Of a DNA stretch of 64,000 nt, positions 44,426 to 54,600 are shown piece by piece. The notes under the pieces were generated by a model. The model did not search any database and was not told the origin of the DNA. It was given only the letters and a program-made list of their open reading frames with translations. The stretch's first letter is position 1, and every line of letters starts with the position of its first letter. Source of the DNA: JAGDZR01 sp049115695 (lineage in GTDB: Bacteria > Bacteroidota > Bacteroidia > Cytophagales > Cyclobacteriaceae); contig JAGDZR010000007.1 of the NCBI GenBank assembly GCA_049115695.1, forward strand, positions 186,001 to 250,000, read 5' to 3'. The translations under genes were made by a program, and so were the position numbers.

Positions 44426-45130
44426 ATGACCTATCAGGACTATAAAGATCATCAATTTACACTTGCAGTTGACTGCATCATATTCGGATTTTCAGGACGA
44501 GAGTTAAACATCCTACTGATCCACAGAGGGTTTGATCCCGGAAAAGGACTATGGTCGCTTATGGGCGGATTTGTAAAGAATGACGAAAGTTTAGATGATG
44601 CGCCTAAAAGGATTCTTAAGGACTTAACAGGCCTCAGGGACGTATACCTCGAACAAGTTCATACTTATGGTCATATTCACAGAGACCCGGGAGATCGGGT
44701 AGTGAGTGTTGCTTATTTTGCTTTAATCAGGAAAGATGATCATGACCAAAAATTGCTCGATGAACACAATGCCAAATGGTTTCCGCTTGACGAATATCCG
44801 GATTTGATATTCGATCATGGAGACATGATCAATGCTGCCAAAAGACAAATGCACATTCATGCCAGGCTGCAACCCATTGGATTTAATCTACTCCCTCCGA
44901 AGTTCACGCTTCCAGAGTTACAATATCTTTATGAATCCATCTACGGACAAAAACTGGATGACAGAAATTTTCGACGAAGGGTCTTGACTTTAGGGATATT
45001 GAAAAAAACGACAGAAAAAAAAAAGGATGGATCAAAAAAAGGTGCCTTTTTGTTTGAATTTGACAAGGACGCTTATCAAAGACTCAGGGACGATACCCAG
45101 GAAATGAAGGCCTTATTCACGTTGTTTTAG
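44426..45130 (+). CDS. araR: Nudix-type transcriptional regulator AraR
   Basis: 234 residues. The N-terminal Nudix fold (about 10-145) has a broken Nudix box: GGFVKNDESLDDAPKRILKD lacks the REUXEE acidic residues needed for hydrolysis, as expected for a sensor. The C-terminal ~75 residues form a winged helix (FTLPELQYLYESIYG, then DDRNFRRRVLTLGIL). This is the layout of Bacteroides AraR (BT0354), which binds L-arabinose and releases DNA. It diverges from araB, and two matching palindromes lie between them. Its last 18 bp overlap the convergent DUF2911 gene. Confidence 0.9.
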   Translation: MTYQDYKDHQFTLAVDCIIFGFSGRELNILLIHRGFDPGKGLWSLMGGFVKNDESLDDAPKRILKDLTGLRDVYLEQVHTYGHIHRDPGDRVVSVAYFALIRKDDHDQKLLDEHNAKWFPLDEYPDLIFDHGDMINAAKRQMHIHARLQPIGFNLLPPKFTLPELQYLYESIYGQKLDDRNFRRRVLTLGILKKTTEKKKDGSKKGAFLFEFDKDAYQRLRDDTQEMKALFTLF

Positions 45131-45952
45131 TTGGTCAACAATTTCTAGCCAGCGCTCTATCTCTTCTGAATCTTGTTGTTTCCTTTTGTATTTCAATGAT
45201 GCCTGAGCAAAGTCCAGTGCCAGCTCATCATTACCCATTCTCTGATGTAACAGCAAAATAACATTCCTACTCCACCCATCAGGATCCAAGGTTAAAGATC
45301 TGTTAGCAAGTTGGAGAGCCATTTCTAATTCCTGATTTTGAAAATACAAGTAATCTGCCGCCATTGCTAACTCCTGCGGATCAGATTGTTCGGCAACATC
45401 TACTGAATTTTTAATATGATCCATCACTTCAGCATCAATCCCGGTTTCAATCTCAAAAGCAACCTGAACATTAGTCCACGATATGTATACCATTAAATTA
45501 TTGGGAATGACATCCAAGTCAATGGTGACAGTTTCGTAATACCTGTTTGATTTTCGAACTGGCACTGTAAACGAAACAACGTCCTCGGTGGAGTCATAGT
45601 CATAGGTACCATACATCTCATGATCCAAATTGAGTCTGATGCTCCACTCTTCCTCATCGGGCACAGTGACCAAGGCATATTCTCCCGCAGGTATCATCTT
45701 ATTGGCAATAGTCACCGGCCCATCAAATGAGACCGTAGTACAATAGCTGGCGCCTGTTCTCCAGGGTTGACCATAGGGCACTAATCCTCCAAATATTTCC
45801 CGCCCTCTGGCCGATGGACGTTCATAGACTATCTCAAATTGAATATTGCCTACCATTTGTTCTATGCTGCCTTTGTGGCTCAAAGGTGGGTATATCTCCT
45901 GCCCTAGTCCCTCAACAGCTATCAGTATCAGTACTATTATCACATACTTCAT
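45113..45952 (-). CDS. DUF2911 secreted protein with C-terminal TPR-like helices
   Basis: About 279 residues from the ATG at 45952, which opens a signal peptide (MKYVIIVLILIAVEGLGQ); the longer frame start is less likely. The DUF2911 core runs from about 25 to 170 (IEYERPSARGREIFGGLVPYG-like segment, WRTGAS, AGEYALVTVP). The last ~90 residues are helical (ELAMAADYLYFQ, ALDFAQASLKYK), probably TPR-like. DUF2911 proteins are common in Bacteroidota and have no known function. The 3' end overlaps araR by 18 bp tail to tail. Confidence 0.82.
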   Translation of the reverse strand: MKYVIIVLILIAVEGLGQEIYPPLSHKGSIEQMVGNIQFEIVYERPSARGREIFGGLVPYGQPWRTGASYCTTVSFDGPVTIANKMIPAGEYALVTVPDEEEWSIRLNLDHEMYGTYDYDSTEDVVSFTVPVRKSNRYYETVTIDLDVIPNNLMVYISWTNVQVAFEIETGIDAEVMDHIKNSVDVAEQSDPQELAMAADYLYFQNQELEMALQLANRSLTLDPDGWSRNVILLLHQRMGNDELALDFAQASLKYKRKQQDSEEIERWLEIVDQLKQRE

Positions 45953-46059
45953 GACTGACAGATACTCAAACCGCAACAATTAGTTGCAAACTTTTTACAA
46001 AAGGCATTTGGTCTAATCCATTTCAAACTGCTAGTTTGATGTCCATTAATAGTGTAGCC

Positions 46060-47430
46060 ATGAAAAATGTACTCATTACCCTGCTCATATTGTCAACTGC
46101 CATTGTGCAGGCACAAAGATTAAAAGTCAGCGACAATCAGCGATTTTTAGTGACGGAAAATGGAGCCCCATTTTTCTGGTTGGGTGACACTGCCTGGGAG
46201 CTGTTCCATCGATGCGATCGGGACGAAGCAACCATGTATCTCGAAAAACGCGCAAGTCAGGGATTCAATGTTGTGCAGGCAGTGGCACTGGCAGAGCTTG
46301 ATGGTCTCAACACACCCAATCCTTACGGGAATCGGCCTCTGGTGGACAATGATCCGACAAAACCCAATGAAGCCTATTTTGAGCATGTTGATTTCATCAT
46401 TAAAAAAGCTGATGAATTAGGGATATACATCGCACTATTGCCCACCTGGGGTGACAAAGTCAACTTAAAGAGTTGGGGTGTTGGCCCGGTCGTATTCAAC
46501 ACAGAAAATGCCAGAGCCTTTGGTCAATGGATAGGTGATCGATATAAAAGCTATGACAACATCATCTGGGTAATTGGAGGAGACCGTAATCCTCGCACTG
46601 AATCAGACGATGTGGCCATATGGAATGAAATGGCCGAAGGAATCGCTGCTGCTGCAGGTGGTTACGAACAAACGCTCATGACCTATCACCCGCAACCAAA
46701 AGAGGATGGGGGTTCTTCGACCTGGTTTCACCAGGAAAAATGGCTTGATTTCAATATGCATCAAACAGGCCATTGTGCCAATCAAGGCACCTACAACCAC
46801 ATCATTCATGATTATCAGCTGACACCTACCAAGCCGGTGCTTGATGGAGAACCGCTCTATGAGGATCACCCAAATTGCTTCAATGCAAAAGAGCTGGGGC
46901 ATAGTGTACCAGAGGACATCAGAAGAATCATGTATTGGAATGTATTTGCCGGAGCATTTGGGCAAACATATGGTTGCCATGATGTATGGCAAATGTTCAA
47001 ATTGGACAAGGATCCTATCAATAGTCCACTAAGACCATGGCCGCAGGCACTTGACTTACCCATGGCGAATCAGGTCCAGCACTTAAAAAATCTCATGCTA
47101 TCACGACCCTTTCTAAGCAGAATACCAGATCAATCGATCGTCATAGGTGATCAGGATGAGGACAACAATTACACCTCAGCAACCAGAGATACTGAAGGCG
47201 ATTACGCCATGATTTACCTGCCTGTGGGAGGTGCTAAAAAACTGAATTTGAGTGCACTCAATGGTCAAACCCTAAAAACCTGGTGGTTTGACCCACGTAC
47301 GGGCAGCAGTTTCCCTGGAGTGAGTTTGACAAAATCCAACGAAGTAGTCATCTCCGCTCCAAGCGAAGGAAAAGGAAATGACTGGGTGTTGGTGATAGAT
47401 AGCGGAGCTTTTGAAGCTCCAGGACAGTAA
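46060..47430 (+). CDS. DUF4038/GH140-like glycoside hydrolase (apiosidase-type), secreted
   Basis: About 456 residues from the ATG at 46060, which opens the signal peptide MKNVLITLLILSTAIVQAQ; start codons slightly upstream are possible. A TIM barrel follows (FFWLGDTAWELFHRCDRDEA, then WVIGGDRNP and PVLDGEPLYED, likely holding the catalytic Asp and Glu). A C-terminal beta domain is present (LKTWWFDPRTGS). The founding GH140 member from Bacteroides cleaves apiose linkages in rhamnogalacturonan II. The place beside the arabinose genes supports a pectin side-chain role. Confidence 0.8.
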   Translation: MKNVLITLLILSTAIVQAQRLKVSDNQRFLVTENGAPFFWLGDTAWELFHRCDRDEATMYLEKRASQGFNVVQAVALAELDGLNTPNPYGNRPLVDNDPTKPNEAYFEHVDFIIKKADELGIYIALLPTWGDKVNLKSWGVGPVVFNTENARAFGQWIGDRYKSYDNIIWVIGGDRNPRTESDDVAIWNEMAEGIAAAAGGYEQTLMTYHPQPKEDGGSSTWFHQEKWLDFNMHQTGHCANQGTYNHIIHDYQLTPTKPVLDGEPLYEDHPNCFNAKELGHSVPEDIRRIMYWNVFAGAFGQTYGCHDVWQMFKLDKDPINSPLRPWPQALDLPMANQVQHLKNLMLSRPFLSRIPDQSIVIGDQDEDNNYTSATRDTEGDYAMIYLPVGGAKKLNLSALNGQTLKTWWFDPRTGSSFPGVSLTKSNEVVISAPSEGKGNDWVLVIDSGAFEAPGQ

Positions 47431-47442
47431 GGTTAATTACTG
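47425..47442. terminator. Small hairpin spanning two convergent stop codons
   Basis: CAGTAA and TTACTG form a 6-bp stem with a 6-nt loop. The stem contains the stop codons of both the GH140-like gene and the caspase gene, which are only 6 bp apart. Weak as a terminator. Confidence 0.3.
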
Positions 47443-48621
47443 GCTCACTACAAATACAAAATCACTGTCTTTTTCATTGCTACCAAACTCTCCCGTTCTT
47501 GGGAGTGTTTGGAGCCTTTGCATGGTAGGGTACATTTCCGTTAAGGTGATAATTCGGTCTCCCCCTCCTTTAGTTTTCAACACCTCCAGGAAACGTTGGG
47601 CAAAAGGACTGTGCTTACCTGGTATGCCGTCAGATACATATTCCTTGCCACCAGAGGTTAAGTAGCGTCTGGTCTTTTTGGTGAGCTTTCTCACCAATAA
47701 CTCAGAGTCGTCAATGTCCTCATATACAGCTGCCCGACTACCAGCGATTACCGGGTCGAATGTTCCGCTAAAGCAAACATCCATGATCAACAAAATATGT
47801 TCACATGGGATATTATTGATCACACTCCGCAAAATACTATGTGCGATGTAGGTGGTCTTAGCTGCATCATTGGCAAGGCTTCCCTTAGACACCAAATAAC
47901 CTTCGCCAAATGCCTCATCAAACTGACCGTGACCGGCAATAAATATCAACAACTGATCCTGTGGTCGATACTTCTTGGTCGCATATTCCTTTAGCTTAAT
48001 CAACAGTTCTTCCTGGCTTGGGTCTGCCATCAGTTCTGTGTCAAAACCGTAGGACTCTTTGAGTTCTTCGGCTATTGTTTCTGTATCATATACCGGATTG
48101 ACCAAATCAGACCAATGATCATACTTATCTGTTCCGATCAATAAGGCATAATCTTTACGATTGATGTCAACTGCCTTGGATATCGCATCAAAGCCAATCA
48201 AAACATTTCGGTAATCAGCTACAATTCCACCTTCAGCGTTTTCTGCTACAACCGTCACAACATTCTCACCATCCGCCAGGAATATGCGCTGATCTAGTTG
48301 GTACCTTGCCGTACCTTCTGGTACTGGTACCGCCTTTGTTCCCTTGATCTCACCTTTACTCTTACCAATGTGAATCTTAAGTGACGTAATTGGACTTGAG
48401 GATGCAATGGTACATTTGATTTCAATCTGATTTTCTTGTGAATTGGTGTACTCAGAGGTGGGAAATTCCCACATGATCTCAGGTAGCACAATTTTATTGG
48501 GTGCTATCACCTCTCCTGCTTCACTAAAATCCAGACGGATGGCATTGGTGTTATCACTTACTAACTGGCAAATGCCAGTATGAAAAATCAATGCGGCGAA
48601 TAATGCTAGTAGAAATTTCAT
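47437..48621 (-). CDS. Secreted caspase-family (C14) cysteine protease
   Basis: 394 residues. Signal peptide 1-19, an Ig-like beta domain at about 60-145 (EIKCTIASSSPITSLKIHIG), then a caspase-fold domain from about 155. The catalytic dyad is intact: His231 in FIAGHGQF and Cys283 in MDVCFSG. ALLIGTDKYDHWSDL is the usual first strand and helix. YLTSGGKEYVSDG and HSPFAQRF are later core strands. The start codon overlaps the stop of the 3141-residue protein by 4 bp (ATGA), so expression is coupled. The protease would act in the periplasm or outside the cell, perhaps processing the giant protein. Confidence 0.88.
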   Translation of the reverse strand: MKFLLALFAALIFHTGICQLVSDNTNAIRLDFSEAGEVIAPNKIVLPEIMWEFPTSEYTNSQENQIEIKCTIASSSPITSLKIHIGKSKGEIKGTKAVPVPEGTARYQLDQRIFLADGENVVTVVAENAEGGIVADYRNVLIGFDAISKAVDINRKDYALLIGTDKYDHWSDLVNPVYDTETIAEELKESYGFDTELMADPSQEELLIKLKEYATKKYRPQDQLLIFIAGHGQFDEAFGEGYLVSKGSLANDAAKTTYIAHSILRSVINNIPCEHILLIMDVCFSGTFDPVIAGSRAAVYEDIDDSELLVRKLTKKTRRYLTSGGKEYVSDGIPGKHSPFAQRFLEVLKTKGGGDRIITLTEMYPTMQRLQTLPRTGEFGSNEKDSDFVFVVSQ

Positions 48622-51600
48622 TTTTGAATAATTATTTTAGTTCTGTGGTGATATTGTCCATTCTCATGAGGAAGACTAAGTTCAACAAAGTAAATCCCCG
48701 AATTACTGAACTCGCGCTCCGAAATTCTAATATCATGCTGACCTGGCGCAAGCCTGATTGTTTCTGCATAATTAACCCTGCCTGATAAGTCTAGTATGCT
48801 CATGTTGACCTCATACGCAAAAGGGTGTGCGGGTAGATTGACTGGTAAATAAACATCTCCAGAACTTGGATTGGGATAAACGTCTCCAACAATAATCTGA
48901 TGCTCAATGAATTGCTCTTCCGGATTTTCACTGTACAACAACTTGAAGCTATTGCTACCCTGCAGGTCGAATGCGTACGACGATGCAGTAAGCATATCTG
49001 TGAGTTCGCCATTGGACAAATCCAATAGCTTAAGGTTGATCATTGATGGATTCGGCTCCCACGTCAGGCGCGTCATCCCCGCGTTACTTCCAGCTACCTC
49101 AAAGTTCCAGACGTAGTATGAGGTGTCCTTCACGATATCCTCGCTAAGCTGTCCGTAAGGGTGCTCTGGATGTGCAAAACTCATTTCCAGGTATTGCAAC
49201 CATTTGGGTAATGTCAACCTGTCGAGTACATCTGCTTCATGCTTGGCGGATCGATGCATACCAATTGCTCCTCCTCCGGACAGTCCATTCTGCTGTAAAG
49301 TAATCGGTACAAACCAACTGTAGGCGGGTCGGTCATACTCGGCCGTTGTACGGCCCCCATCTGCATTGTAGGTATATGATAATGATAGGGTTGTAGCCTC
49401 CATTGATTGCACATAGGCACCAGCAAACTTTTTCAATGTTATACTCTCAGGCCAGGCTGACAAGTTTGATGGATCCAGCACCCTCAGGGGTCCGACACCT
49501 TCGGATGGGTTGTTGCCCAGCACTTCCGGCCAACTAATGTCTACATTGTACGGGTTACCAATCAGGTTCCAACCTGCCCTTAGTTGTAGGGTAAAGGGGT
49601 CCTCCAGGTTGACCTTTGCTTTGCCCACCTTTATCTCGCGCGCTGTTCGTGCGTTAAAGAAATATCCCTCCCCTATTTGAATTTCATTAGATCCTGTCAA
49701 ATCAATCAAGGCATTTTCATTGTTGCTATACCTGAGCAGGCGCCACTGCGTTCCGTAGTTGTCATTGGCATACTCATCAAATATCACACTCACCCGGTTG
49801 TCAGTTCCTTCAAACACATAAGGAATCGCCAGTATTTGGTAATCTGACACTTCTCCTCCAAAGCGAGTCTCATCTACTTCCACAACAGGGCTTTCCTCTT
49901 GAGGGAAAGAAATTGGAATACTATAAATATCCGTCACTGACTGATTCCCGGATTCATCTACTGCCACCAGGTAGTACTGCAGTCCCAGCTCTCCTATCAT
50001 TTCTTCCGAGACAGCTACACTATAAGTCGTGTTGTTTTGATCCATAAGCTGAGATGAATAGTCATCTGCCAGCAGCGATTTGTACAGGAAGGTCACCTCA
50101 TCGATGGCAAAATCAGTTACATCCGCCGTAATGCTAATTGGACTTGATCCCGATACAAACTCACCCGGCTCGGTCACCTGGCTAATCACCGGTGGTTCTA
50201 CATCTATAAAGGGCGTGATCAATATCCGAAAGGTATCCTCTAGTGACGCACCACTTGCATCTGAGGCTACCAGTACCAGCTCAATTACCGAGTCTGCCTC
50301 ATTGGTAAACACAACTGTATTGCGCAGCTCATTACCAAATACAGTAAAGGCATTCAATCCAGCCTCATTGCGAACTTCATAACCGTGATTTGCATGATCT
50401 TCATCCTCGGTTTGCAAAACACCTACAACCGTATTGATAGCAGAATATGCCTCGATGGAGGTATCAGAAAGTGAAATTTTCGTTGGTTGATCATTGACAT
50501 TTCGGATATCAATGATAAATGACTTTTCATAGGTCTCCCCCTGTCCATCGTCTGTCTGAATCCGTATGGAATAGGAAGACGTATCTTCAAAATTGAATGA
50601 CTTACGGGTCAGTAACAGATTACGCACAATTTCAAATGCATGGTTTCCTTCATCACCAGTCCCTGTTACAAGACTATAACGATGCATGTCTTCAAAATCC
50701 AAATCGGATGTTGTCAAGGCTGCCACCGTGTTTCCAACTGATTGATTTTCCGCAATCGTCTGATTGTCCAGACTAATATCCGTCGGCTTATTATTCACAT
50801 CTCCCTGCAATGTGAAAAGCGCAATGACATTGGAAAAACCTGAAGCCCCATTCTCATTCCCTGCAAGGACGCGGTATTTATAGAGCGTGTCATTTTTAAG
50901 ATTCCCAACTTCCAGCGGAAGGGCAAACTGTACTGTACTGTCCAATTCTAAACTAGCAAAGTCATCTCTGGAAATCTGAAGTCGATAATACGTTGCACCA
51001 GAAACAGAATTCCAGTTGGCCCGGAAAGAAGAATCAGTAATGGAGGATGCATCTCTTGCCAGCGGTTCTACAGGAATCGTTACGAAAGTTGCTTCTTCTG
51101 AATCCGGTGATTGTCCGCTTGAATTTGAACTTCTGAGTCGAACCTGATAGTTGATTCCTTCTCGCAAATCATTGACTATGATACTCGTGTCGGTTAAGAT
51201 TTTAGGCCCAAATCCTCTCAAAAAAGTACCAAAATTGTTTTCTGAAACATCCAGGTAATAATTCGTATTTCCATCTACTGCCTCCCATGAAAGGGTCGCT
51301 TCGTTTTGACCAATTTCACTGACCGCTACCATTCCTGGTGTTTCAGGTATGGTGGTGATCACGAGTGTGTCTGATTCAGGAGAAGTTCCATTTGCATTCC
51401 AGGATCTGATCCTGGCCATGTATTGAGTTGCCGGGCTTAGCCCCGAAACCTCGAGAAAGTTTTCTGCAGTTTTGAACGCCTGATAGTCGCTCAGATAGCT
51501 GCTGAAATTGTCGGTAGATAAATCTATTTCAAAACTATCAGCATTGTTAATGCTGTTCCATTCCAAAGTAAAGTTGGTCTGATCCACCGCTGATAAGTCC

Positions 51601-54600
51601 AGGGATGGGCTTCCGAGCAAGGTTGAAAAATCAAAAACAATACTTTCTGGACTTTCGCCCGAAGCATTCTTAGTGCTAAGCGTCAACTGATAATCAGTAC
51701 CAATGGCCAATCTGTCAATCAGCTTAAAAGTATCGGAAACGAGTTTTGGTCCATATCCTGAAATAAACGAACTGAACTCGTCATTAGAGACTCGTAAATA
51801 ATATTGCTCAGCTCCTGGAATCGGATCCCAACTCACCATGATGCTCTTCTGCTGTCGTTCACTAAACTCAACTTGAGTAGGCGTGGCAGGAACAGTAAGA
51901 ATGGCTAATGTATCCGAATAGGGTGATTCGCTGTGTGAATTGTAAGACCTGATTCTTACATGATAGGTGGTGGCGGGTGACAAGCCATTAAGTGAATGAA
52001 AGGTTTCTGAAAGGTCTTTATCTTGATAGTCAGTAACAAAAGTTGTAAACTGATTGGTTGACAAATCCAATTTGAAGGCATCACTTCCACTAACGCTACT
52101 CCACCCTAAATCAAATCCATTTTGGGTGATATTGGATGAAGATAAAGTCGGAGTACCCGGCAGTGTTGAAAAGCTGAAGACCTCTGAGTTGATGGTCTGG
52201 CCAGTTGCATTTCGAGACCTGATCACCATTTGATAATCATTGCCTACACTCAATTTATCAATCAATAAAAAGGTATCTGATACAATCTTAGGATTGTAGC
52301 CTGACACTTTCGAACTGAACTCATCAGCTGATAACTCCAGGTAATAATCAACAGCACCAGTGATCTTTGGCCAATGGGCCATTACTGTAGTCTGAGTTCG
52401 ATTGGTAAAGGTTACAGCATCCGGTATCTCCGGCAATGTCAGTATCATCAGGGTGTCAGAAACAGGAGCGATCCCCCCCGTATTAGAAGAACGTAACCTG
52501 GCTTGATAGTGGGTAGCAGGTTGTAATCCCGTGACAGAATGCAATAAATCCTGGACTGCCTGTTGGTCATACCCAGCTATGAAGGTCTGAAATGTATCCA
52601 CAGAAATATCCAACAGGTAATCATCTGTTCCTGGTGATTCATTCCAGTTTAGGGTAAAACCAGTGGAAGTAATATTGGAGGTATTCTTCCATGATGCGAT
52701 CTGAGGCAGAGTCTCAAGCGACAGGGTGGCCGATTCACTAGACTGTCCATCGGCTACATTGACTGCACGCGCTCTTACCTGATAGCCAGATCCCATGTTT
52801 AAACCAAATACTATAGTATCCGTCCCGTAAACCACCATGTCATTGTAACCCGGCACAAAAGAAAGGAAATTGTTTGTCGACACGTCAACCAGGTAATAGG
52901 CTGATCCAGTCACCGCTGGCCAATTCACGTCAAAATCTGTTCGATTGATGATGCCCTCGGCCAAAACCGGCGCATCCGGCAATGTCCAGAAAGAAGTTTC
53001 ATCAGCCACTGACTTTCCTGCTCCGTTGACTAATCTCACCCGCACCCAATATTGTGTACCACTCGCCAACTCTGTGATTGATATATTTTCTGTTCCTGAA
53101 TAATCACCTGTAATGAACTGAGCATTCGTAAAAGCATCATTGTCAGCATACTCCACCTCATAGGTCCAGGCATCCGGATCGGCATCTGAAAAACTAATCT
53201 TAGCTGAGTTGATGGCCATGGTGTTAGGTGTAGCATTGTCCAGACCATCTGGAATGTAAAAGACTTTTAAGTCATAGATAAAAGTTGACCCGTCTTCGGC
53301 GTTCACAGTGATTGGTTCAAAGTTCCGACTCAATTTTAATTTTGAAATTCCGGAAAACAGCGAATCCTTATCTTCTGAATTGGCATAAGCCTGGGGAGGT
53401 AATGTGAAAGTAGGCAATATTGAATCCAGGCTGGCATATTCCGGCATATATGCAACGATCGAATCGGTAAACACTTCCGCATCAGCTGTTTGATTTTCAA
53501 CATCGAAAGAATAAAAGATCTTCTCTGTATTGACATTTTCGAGCCATCCCACCTCATTGGATTCGGATAACGCATAAAGTATATCAAGATCACCATCATT
53601 ATCAAGATCACCATACCTCCATGTCCAAATGCCATCGAACATACCATTTTTAAAGAATGCCTCTTCCGGGTCCTGCGTTGAAAACGTTTCATCAATAAAT
53701 GCTTTTATAAGAGCACTTCTGAAGTTGACATTACCAAGGCCCATCAAATCAAGGGTGCCATTGCCATCAATATCAGCAAACAATTCCGGGGTAAAGTTTA
53801 GGTCATTTATTACACCTCTTTCAGCATAAGCAGTTGAAGCGTCTCCATACCATTCAAATGTATTTCCACCTACAAAAATATGCTCCTGATGGCCATCAAA
53901 ATCAAAATCTGCTGAACCTCTGTATTGACCGGAAACCATTGGTAGAGTGTCTCCAAAGGATAGATTACCTGAACCATCATTTATAAGTTCGCGATAATGA
54001 CTTGTATTAAACGATCCCAGGATATAATCTAAGTCTCCGTCAGCATCCAAATCCACTCCCGGATGTTCAAATCCTGCATTATAGATAAACCAATCAGAGC
54101 TGTTAAACTGAGTGTACGCCTCGTCAAACGAAGGATAGTTTCCGGCCCCATCATTGCTCATAATCAGACCAACGCCATAATCCAAGTATCCATTGTTGTT
54201 AAGATCGGCGAGTTTAGGATAGAGCGTTCCTTCAAAACTGAAACTCTCAAACTCAAAGTCTCCCAAATTTTTAAACCCAAAATTGCTGACTGAAGGCATG
54301 ATGTCAAGCAAACCATTTCTATCAATATCTCCTACGCTAAAGTTCTCCAAATCGAATTGCAGGTTGGAAGCAATTACTTCCTTGACGTAATTACCTTCAA
54401 GGTTTTTATAGACCACTATTTCATTTTGGCTTCCGAACCCTACAATAAGATCCAAATCCCCGTCATTATCCAAATCTGCAGGTGTAGCAATCCTCGGACT
54501 TTCTGCATTGGCATCAATCACATGAGACAGAAATGTGCCGTCAACTTGATCTGATCTGATCAAGGTAAAATTGGTGTAAGGCAATGAAGCACCATTTTCA

